Origin: Flavobacteriaceae bacterium UBA3179
Lineage (GTDB): Bacteria > Bacteroidota > Bacteroidia > Flavobacteriales > Flavobacteriaceae
DNA length: 8,381 nucleotides
NCBI GenBank assembly: GCA_002364245.1
Contig: DEXR01000019.1
Coordinates: 47,419-55,799 of the forward strand
Reading direction: 5' to 3'
Under the pieces are notes generated by a model, which was given only the letters and a program-made list of their open reading frames with translations, was not told the origin of the DNA and did no database searches. A program made the position numbers and the translations under genes. Positions 1 to 6,311 of the stretch are shown here, piece by piece (positions within the stretch are counted from its first letter, which is position 1; each line of letters begins with the position of its first letter).

Positions 1-1790
1 TACTCTACAGGTACACCATTCTTTTTAACGCCGGCAACAATCTCGTCACTTTCCACTTGCAGCACACGAGGATCTTGCGCTCCTTGCAATACCATAAGGG
101 GTTTTGTTACCTTATCAGTATGAAATAAAGGTGAAATTTTACGTAATCGAACCGAATCTACTGTATTTGGGTCGCCCATTTCTGTATAAAGTGCTTCTTT
201 AAACGATTCCCACCATGGTGGTATGCTTTTTAGCGTTCGTAACCAGTTGGTCACACCAAAAATGTTTACACCTACATCAAATTGTTCTGGGGCGTATGTC
301 AATGCTGCCATCGTCATATATCCGCCATACGAACCACCAATGATTCCAATTTTATCTCCATCAATAACGTCTTGTTCAGCTAACCAATCTTTACCAGCAA
401 TACAATCTTTTAAATCTTTATCACCATGGTTTTGATCGTCCATTTTGTAAAAAGACTTACCATAACCGCTACTTCCGCGGTTGTTTACCGCTAAAATTGC
501 GTACCCGTGGTTTACTAAATATTGAATGGTCGAGTTAAAGCCTTGTCTTGATTGTCCGCCAGGACCACCGTGAACCCAAACCATTGCCGGAACTTTATTT
601 TCAGCGGTAGCTTGCTTAGGTTGATAATAGATCGCAGGAATTTCCAATCCATCAAACGATTTAAAACGAACCACTTCAGCAGAGACTAGATTGTCTCCGT
701 CTATTTCATCGTTTAATACATCAGTAAGTTGGTTCAGTTTTTTGGTTTTTAAATTATAAGAATACGAATTTGTTGGCGTATGTGATCCTCCAGCCCTAAG
801 TAAAGCCATGGTCTCATCCCTTGAAAAATTAGCGCTATTAATACTCTGTCCTTCAATTTCAGGAAAGTCTATTACATCTCCACTAGCCACTTCTTTCACT
901 TCCATTTTTGTTATAGCATCCTCATTGGTAAATAGAAGTTGATAGGTGCCGTTGTGGGTAAAATAAAACCCAGAAACATCCCAATCGCGTTCAGCAACTT
1001 TTTCTGAAGTTCCTTCAACTATTTTATATTTCATAAGTGTGCTATATTCACCATCGGCATCGGTTGTGTAGTACAATGATTTTCCGTCTGGTGAAAAATC
1101 CTGAGGCGAATTTCCACTTAACGAATCATTGATCTTCGTTCTTTCACCTGTTTCGGTGTTCAGAATATATAAATCACTATCATTGGTGTTAATGGCTTTT
1201 CCTAAGGCGATGTACTTTCGGTCTTCGCTCATTCCGCCAAATTCCATTCCGTCTTCATTTTTATAAATCATTTTTGGGGTAAAGCTTTCTATATCCATTT
1301 CATAATGATCCATAAATTTGGAATCGCGTTCATTACTTCCGTAGAAAAAGCTTTTTCCGTCTTTTGCCCAACCACGGAACAATGCACGAACCTTTTCAGT
1401 GGGTGTTAAAGCTTTAATCCCGGTGCTGTCTTTCATATAAATCTTAAAAATTTCATCACCATTCCCATCCATACGGAATAAAATACGATCGTCTTCCGGG
1501 AAATACGAAATACCATACACCGAAGCACTATCAGACTTTGTTAGTTGCGTCATTTCACCGCCAGTGGCTGGTACGGTGTACATATTATAAATGCCCGAAC
1601 GGTTGCTGGTCATTAATACATTGGATTTGTCAGGCGAATACCCATTTGCATAGGCATTCTCGTTGTCCATAAACTGTTCAATGGAATACTGTTTGATTTC
1701 TTCCACTTGTGCGGTTTCTTCTTTTTTCTCCTCCTTACAGGAATAGAATAGAAGCAAACCGAGACTGATTACTAAGAGTTTTTTCATCAT
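1..1790 (-). CDS. S9 family serine peptidase (prolyl oligopeptidase type), lipoprotein; 3' end cut off by window edge
   Basis: The frame is open from the ATG at 1790 to the window edge (596 codons, no stop), so the C-terminus is missing. The start MMKKLL leads into a short hydrophobic segment ending FYSC, with Cys18 followed by KEEKKEE. This reads as a type II signal peptide; the charge cluster resembles the Bacteroidota lipoprotein export signal that sends lipoproteins to the cell surface. Residues about 40-360 hold PD40/TolB-like propeller repeats (for example FSPDGKSLYY). An alpha/beta-hydrolase domain starts near 375: HGGPGG at 407-412, NRGSSGYG near 440, nucleophile Ser487 in GGSYGG (codon 330-332) and Asp573 in GAQDPRV (codon 72-74). 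The catalytic His, expected about 30 residues after the Asp, lies outside the window. The family cleaves peptides, often as di- or tripeptidyl or acylaminoacyl peptidases; the subtype cannot be fixed here. It starts 9 bp after the propeller gene and is probably cotranscribed with it. The start could equally be the second Met (1787). No good Shine-Dalgarno is visible. Confidence 0.93.
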   Translation of the reverse strand, partial: MMKKLLVISLGLLLFYSCKEEKKEETAQVEEIKQYSIEQFMDNENAYANGYSPDKSNVLMTSNRSGIYNMYTVPATGGEMTQLTKSDSASVYGISYFPEDDRILFRMDGNGDEIFKIYMKDSTGIKALTPTEKVRALFRGWAKDGKSFFYGSNERDSKFMDHYEMDIESFTPKMIYKNEDGMEFGGMSEDRKYIALGKAINTNDSDLYILNTETGERTKINDSLSGNSPQDFSPDGKSLYYTTDADGEYSTLMKYKIVEGTSEKVAERDWDVSGFYFTHNGTYQLLFTNEDAITKMEVKEVASGDVIDFPEIEGQSINSANFSRDETMALLRAGGSHTPTNSYSYNLKTKKLNQLTDVLNDEIDGDNLVSAEVVRFKSFDGLEIPAIYYQPKQATAENKVPAMVWVHGGPGGQSRQGFNSTIQYLVNHGYAILAVNNRGSSGYGKSFYKMDDQNHGDKDLKDCIAGKDWLAEQDVIDGDKIGIIGGSYGGYMTMAALTYAPEQFDVGVNIFGVTNWLRTLKSIPPWWESFKEALYTEMGDPNTVDSVRLRKISPLFHTDKVTKPLMVLQGAQDPRVLQVESDEIVAGVKKNGVPVE

Positions 1791-1799
1791 ATTCGTTGT

Positions 1800-4700
1800 T
1801 TAATTGGTTTCGAAGGTTTTTGTTTCTTTAAATGGGGACAAGTCTATACTTTGCATATTAGACTTATATTCTGGCCATTCGGTTACAAAGAAATTATTGG
1901 TGGCTTTTAGCGCTTCGGCTAATGCATTTTTGGCGTGCTGCATTAACCGTTGTTCTGTAGCTGTCATTCCGTTAGGACGACTGCCACTATACCATCTTGC
2001 TTGACCAATGCGTTGCATTACATTAGGCTCTGTACTGCGCACAATACCTTGTCTATCGTCTTCTTTGCCTAAATAGATAGCAACGACTGAGTCTATTTTC
2101 TTAACAATCTCTTTACTGGCTTTAATTTCGTCTTTGTATTTTTTGTCTTCTGAAGCGTTTTCTTTTAATTTTTTTCTGAAATCTTCCGCCGTGTTTTTAC
2201 TTTCCACCAATTGTTTTACAGCATCGGCAGCGGTTTGGGTCATTTTTTCCAATTCTTTTGAAGCGGTATATGCTTCGTTAATAGCTTTTTCTGAAACAGT
2301 AAGCCTTGGATCGCTTTTTACGGTTATCGAACTAGTTGAAGTTTCATCTTGATACGAAAGCTCCGCTCTATAAGTTCCAGGCTTTACCGAAGTACCACTC
2401 GGTTCGTTTTTTCTATCTCTAACAGAACGAGAAGGGCGGTCTACACCGGCTTCATTCATACGCCATCGCCACGTGTAAATACCTGTGCTGTCCGGTTTTT
2501 TCTGTTTTAAGGTTCTAATTAAACGGGAACCATCGTAGATTCTTAAGTATAAGCTATCCTTGTGTTTACCATCCATTTTCTCTTCGGAAGCTGTGTCGTC
2601 TGTTTCCTCTTTTTCTTCAGAATCCTCTTCATTTTCATCTTTCTCGGTTGTTTCACTATCATCCTTTTTAAAGTAGTATTTGAATAAGGCTCCGCTACTT
2701 CTATTTTCTCCATTGAATAGTGCGTCTGCCCCAAAACGACTGCCAGTGGGCTGTTGATACGAAGCTTCGTAAGCGATTGGGGCTTCAAATAGCTTGCTAT
2801 TTTGATCTAAGACTGATTTGTTCCGAGCAATCTCCCGCAATGGTCGAATATCATCCAATACCCAAGCGGCTCTTCCGAACGTTCCTATAACTAAATCGTG
2901 TTCCCTCGGCTGAATTACTAAATCTTTTACTGAAACCGTAGGAAAACCGTGAGTCCATTTTTGCCAGTTGGTTCCAGCGTCAATTGAAATATACAGTCCA
3001 TCATCAGTTCCTAAGAACAATAGATTCTTTTCTTTCGGGTCTTCTACGATGCTTAACGTGTAGCTTATAACATCGTCTTCATCAACGATTCGGTTCCAAG
3101 TTTTTCCATAGTTAGTCGTTCTATAGGCATATGGTGTGTAATTAAAGCGTCGGTAATCGTTAGCAACCAAAAGCGCTTCACCTTTATTTTTATTGGAAGC
3201 TTTTATTTGTACAATCCAGCTACCTTCAGGTAATCCAGGGATATTGTTTGAAACATCTGTCCAACTATTTCCTCCATTTTGAGTGTAATGTACGCGCCCG
3301 TCATCAGTTCCTGCCCAAATCATATTTTGCTCAACAGGGGAAGGCTCAATCACTAAAATAGTAGTATGGTTTTCGGCTCCAGTAGCATCTAAAGTAAGTC
3401 CGCCACTTTCACTTTGTTTTTGTTTTTCAGGGTCGTTAGTAGTAAGGTCTGGTGAAATTACTTCCCAAGTGAGCCCTTTATCGGTACTCTTATGCACAAA
3501 TTGACTTCCGAAGTAAAGCGTACTTGAATCAAAAGGATCAATATTTATGGCACTATTCCAGTTAAAGCGTAAATGCATATCAGGATCGGGATGCGTAGGT
3601 TTTACGGTATAATTATTTCCAGTAATATGATCATACCGACTTACATATCCCTGCTGGCTCATCGTCCATCCGTATTGACTGTCATCGGGGTCGGGAACCA
3701 CATCAAATCCATCACCAAAACTGATTTCTTGCCAATAGCTGTTTCTAATTCCTTGGTCTTTCCATACATAAGCTGGACCTCTCCAACTACCGTTATCTTG
3801 CATTCCACCATAAACATTATACGGAAACTCATTATCTACAGCGATATGGTAAAACTGCGCAACAGGAAGGTTTCCTATAAAACGCCAAGATTGACCTCCG
3901 TCGTGGGTAATGTTTAATCCACCGTCGTTCCCATCCATCATAAAACTTCCGTCCTCAGGATGAATCCACCAAGCGTGATGATCCGGATGCACGCCATTAT
4001 CTACTCCGTAAGCGCCCATTAATTCTTCAAAACTTTTCCCACCATCTTGCGAAACATTCACATATGTAAACACTGAAAATACTCTATTCTCATTTTCGGG
4101 GTCTACATATATTTCAGCGTAATAAAAAGGACGGTTTCCTATTTCACGCATATCGTTATTAATCATCTTCCAGGTAAACCCACCGTCTTCACTTTTGTAT
4201 AGGGCATTCTTTTTAGACTCTACCAACGCATACACAATATTGGGTTTGCTAGGTGCAATGGCAATCCCAATTCGTCCTAAATCACCTTTTGGCAAGCCGT
4301 CTTTATCGGTACGTTCTTCCCAAGTTTCTCCACCATCGTAGGTTACGTACAAGCCACTGCCTTCACCACCTGAGGTGAAAAACCATGGTTCACGCTTATG
4401 TTCCCACATAGCAACCATTAGTTTATTTGGATTGGTAGGATCCATCACCATATCGGCAACACCAGTTTTATTATTTACAAAAAGAATTTTATTCCAAGTT
4501 TTTCCACCATCGGTAGTTTTAAAAACTCCGCGTTCAGGATGTTCACCCCACGGCGAACCTATTGCTCCTACATAAATAGTATTCGGATCGGTTGGATCAA
4601 TAATAATACGGTGAATATGACGGGTTTTTTCAAGTCCCATAGATTGCCAAGTCTTCCCGCCGTTGAGGGAGCGATACACTCCATACCCACCATTCAAACT

Positions 4701-5033
4701 GTTTCTTGGGTTTCCTTCTCCAGTCCCCACCCAAATAACAGAAGGATTGGATTGCTGAATAGCCACCGCACCAATAGAAGCGGTAGGTTGGTTGTCGAAA
4801 ATAGGATTCCATTTTATTCCTCCACTGTTACTTTTCCATAAGCCTCCAGAAGCTGTTCCCACATACATAATATCGGGGTTGTCAGTTACCACATCAATGG
4901 CAGTAACACGACCGGACATGCCACCTGGACCAATATTCCGAGGTTTCATATCTTTCATGATATCCATAGAGAGTTGTTGCGAAAATGATGAGAATGAAAA
5001 CAGTAAAAATGTAAAAAGGAATAGTTTTTTCAT
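1800..5033 (-). CDS. Exported sortilin/VPS10-like beta-propeller protein with BNR (Asp-box) repeats
   Basis: This 1077-residue protein starts with a signal peptide (MKKLFLFTFLLFSFSSFS, then QQ), with likely cleavage before Gln as is common in Bacteroidota. The N-terminal block RNIGPGGMSGRV, followed by YVGTASGGLWKS, is typical of a large bacterial family often labelled 'glycosyl hydrolase' or 'VPS10 domain-containing'. I count eleven Asp-box-like motifs (S/T-x-D/N-x-G-x-x-W), near residues 68, 122, 173, 231, 281, 328, 376, 516, 584, 639 and 683, so roughly residues 40-725 form one or two beta-propellers. HPDHH (349-353) and DGNDGG (367-372) are further conspicuous motifs. Residues 790-822 are an acidic low-complexity stretch. 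Residues about 825-905 look like a beta-rich domain, and about 915-990 are charged and probably helical or coiled coil. I see no type IX secretion C-terminal domain, so it is probably periplasmic or bound to another envelope component. Asp-boxes are structural, and I see no sialidase active-site set, so enzymatic activity is unproven. The S9 peptidase gene follows directly. Confidence 0.92.
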   Translation of the reverse strand: MKKLFLFTFLLFSFSSFSQQLSMDIMKDMKPRNIGPGGMSGRVTAIDVVTDNPDIMYVGTASGGLWKSNSGGIKWNPIFDNQPTASIGAVAIQQSNPSVIWVGTGEGNPRNSLNGGYGVYRSLNGGKTWQSMGLEKTRHIHRIIIDPTDPNTIYVGAIGSPWGEHPERGVFKTTDGGKTWNKILFVNNKTGVADMVMDPTNPNKLMVAMWEHKREPWFFTSGGEGSGLYVTYDGGETWEERTDKDGLPKGDLGRIGIAIAPSKPNIVYALVESKKNALYKSEDGGFTWKMINNDMREIGNRPFYYAEIYVDPENENRVFSVFTYVNVSQDGGKSFEELMGAYGVDNGVHPDHHAWWIHPEDGSFMMDGNDGGLNITHDGGQSWRFIGNLPVAQFYHIAVDNEFPYNVYGGMQDNGSWRGPAYVWKDQGIRNSYWQEISFGDGFDVVPDPDDSQYGWTMSQQGYVSRYDHITGNNYTVKPTHPDPDMHLRFNWNSAINIDPFDSSTLYFGSQFVHKSTDKGLTWEVISPDLTTNDPEKQKQSESGGLTLDATGAENHTTILVIEPSPVEQNMIWAGTDDGRVHYTQNGGNSWTDVSNNIPGLPEGSWIVQIKASNKNKGEALLVANDYRRFNYTPYAYRTTNYGKTWNRIVDEDDVISYTLSIVEDPKEKNLLFLGTDDGLYISIDAGTNWQKWTHGFPTVSVKDLVIQPREHDLVIGTFGRAAWVLDDIRPLREIARNKSVLDQNSKLFEAPIAYEASYQQPTGSRFGADALFNGENRSSGALFKYYFKKDDSETTEKDENEEDSEEKEETDDTASEEKMDGKHKDSLYLRIYDGSRLIRTLKQKKPDSTGIYTWRWRMNEAGVDRPSRSVRDRKNEPSGTSVKPGTYRAELSYQDETSTSSITVKSDPRLTVSEKAINEAYTASKELEKMTQTAADAVKQLVESKNTAEDFRKKLKENASEDKKYKDEIKASKEIVKKIDSVVAIYLGKEDDRQGIVRSTEPNVMQRIGQARWYSGSRPNGMTATEQRLMQHAKNALAEALKATNNFFVTEWPEYKSNMQSIDLSPFKETKTFETN

Positions 5034-5067
5034 GAATTGGTTTTTTCGGAAATAAAAAATTAGCTCA

Positions 5068-5094
5068 TAAAGTTAAGAAAATGTGAAATAGCAA
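5068..5094 (-). promoter_or_regulatory. Weak candidate promoter for the propeller/S9 peptidase operon
   Basis: On the minus strand a TTG (complement of 5092-5094) is followed after 16 bases by TAACTTTA (complement of 5068-5075). The latter fits the Bacteroidota -7 consensus TAnnTTTG except for the last base. The spacing is slightly shorter than the usual 17-23. It would leave a leader of roughly 25-30 nt before the ATG at 5033. This is pattern matching by eye in AT-rich DNA, so chance is a real alternative. Confidence 0.3.
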
Positions 5095-5141
5095 GTCTTA
5101 AAAGGCTGTTAATACGCACATTTTTTTCTTTATAAAATTGG

Positions 5142-5149
5142 TATCTTTA
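5142..5149 (+). promoter_or_regulatory. Candidate -7 promoter element for the VWA/AAA+ operon
   Basis: TATCTTTA matches the Bacteroidota -7 box TAnnTTTG in 7 of 8 positions and lies only 4 bases upstream of the ATG at 5154. No TTG sits at the expected -33 distance; a run of T at 5121-5127 occupies that place. If it is used, transcription would begin at or next to the start codon, giving a leaderless or nearly leaderless mRNA. There is no in-frame Met soon after the first one that could serve as a later start. Confidence 0.4.
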
Positions 5150-5153
5150 AGGT

Positions 5154-6293
5154 ATGAAGAAGAAAAATAGGCCGACGGGATTTGTTTTTACAAAACATGA
5201 CCCAAAGGAACAATCTCCCTTTGAACGACTTTTCGAAATTTTTCAGGAACTAATTACGCATACATCAGGTGATTTTGATGAAGCCATTGATTGGTTGCGA
5301 CAGTTAGATGAAGAGTATAACCTTACTACTTCGGAATACACCATAGACGATTTTATTGAAGACCTGAAAAAGAAAGGGTACATCCGTGAAGAATTCCGAC
5401 CAGACGGAAAAGGTGGAGGTAAAGGGGAAGGCAAAAATTCGATTACGGAAAAATTGGAGCGTTCGCTTCGGAAACGTGCTTTGGAACAGATTTTCGGAAA
5501 ATTAAAACGAAGTGCTGGTGGTAATCACAAAACAAAATACAGAGGCCAGGGTGATGAACAGGCTGGTGAGTTTAGAAATTACCAATTTGGTGATTCTTTA
5601 GAGCGTATTTCGATGACCGAAAGCTTTAAAAACGCTCAAATCAATCACGGAATTGATGGGTTTAACCTTACGGAAAACGATTTGGTGGTCGAAGAATCGA
5701 TGCACAAATCACAAATGAGTACTGTGCTGATGATCGATATTAGCCATAGCATGATTTTATATGGTGAAGATCGCATTACACCTGCCAAAAAAGTAGCGAT
5801 GGCACTTTCTGAGTTGATTACTACCCGGTATCCAAAAGATACGTTGGATATTCTAGTCTTCGGGAACGATGCTTGGCCCATAAAAATTAAAGACTTACCC
5901 TATTTAAATGTAGGGCCGTTTCATACGAATACAGTTGCAGGATTGCAGTTAGCCATGGATATGCTGCGCAGAAAACGAAACACCAACAAACAAATTTTTA
6001 TGATTACCGATGGAAAACCAAGCTGTATGCAACTTCCCAATGGGGAGTATTATAAAAACAGTGTTGGGCTCGACCCAAATATTGTAAAGAAATGTTATAT
6101 GATGGCACGGCAAGCACGCAAACTGCACATTCCTATTACTACATTTATGATTGCACAAGACCCTTATTTGATGCAGTTTGTAGATCAATTTACAGCCGCC
6201 AATCAAGGGAAAGCATTTTATACTGGATTAAAAGGACTGGGTGAAATGATTTTTACCGATTACGAAACCAATAGAAGAAAAAGAATAAGATAG
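5154..6293 (+). CDS. VWA-domain protein, partner of an AAA+ (MoxR/Mg-chelatase-type) ATPase
   Basis: This is a 379-residue soluble protein with no signal peptide or membrane segment. The N-terminal part (about 20-80) is acidic and helical. A Gly/Lys-rich linker follows (85-94, GKGGGKGEGK), then a basic region (about 100-130). The C-terminal von Willebrand A domain begins near residue 188: beta-strand VLMID, then the metal-ion-dependent adhesion site Asp195-x-Ser197-x-Ser199 (DISHS), a threonine-containing loop (HTNTVAG, 257-263) and ITDGKPS with Asp286. All expected metal-binding positions therefore look present. In known AAA+/VWA pairs such as MoxR-VWA, BchI-BchD and CbbQ-CbbO, the VWA partner binds the ATPase and presents it to a substrate, often for metal or cofactor insertion or complex assembly. 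The ATPase gene follows 18 bp downstream on the same strand, which fits such a complex in the cytoplasm. The start ATG at 5154 is the only reasonable one. The substrate is unknown. Confidence 0.92.
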   Translation: MKKKNRPTGFVFTKHDPKEQSPFERLFEIFQELITHTSGDFDEAIDWLRQLDEEYNLTTSEYTIDDFIEDLKKKGYIREEFRPDGKGGGKGEGKNSITEKLERSLRKRALEQIFGKLKRSAGGNHKTKYRGQGDEQAGEFRNYQFGDSLERISMTESFKNAQINHGIDGFNLTENDLVVEESMHKSQMSTVLMIDISHSMILYGEDRITPAKKVAMALSELITTRYPKDTLDILVFGNDAWPIKIKDLPYLNVGPFHTNTVAGLQLAMDMLRRKRNTNKQIFMITDGKPSCMQLPNGEYYKNSVGLDPNIVKKCYMMARQARKLHIPITTFMIAQDPYLMQFVDQFTAANQGKAFYTGLKGLGEMIFTDYETNRRKRIR

Positions 6294-6311
6294 TACTTAG
6301 AAAAAGAAAAT

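Noticed and set aside
223..435. Plus-strand 70-codon ORF
   Set aside because: It is antisense to the S9 peptidase catalytic domain, which has clear motifs on the minus strand.
2543..2788. Minus-strand 81-codon Lys-rich ORF inside the propeller gene
   Set aside because: It overlaps the acidic insert in another frame of the same strand; its Lys-rich composition is just the frame-shifted reading of GAA/GAT-rich codons, and it has no start context.
3573..3917. Plus-strand 114-codon ORF, and others at 1804-2004, 2134-2352, 4375-4575, 4539-4841 and 4792-5055
   Set aside because: All lie antisense to the well-supported propeller gene, lack recognisable domains and start signals, and are as expected from an open antisense frame.
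1800..5033. Sialidase or glycosyl hydrolase activity for the propeller protein
   Set aside because: Asp-boxes are structural turns found in many propellers. I could not see a sialidase FRIP motif or an evident arginine triad, so the enzymatic name is not supported.
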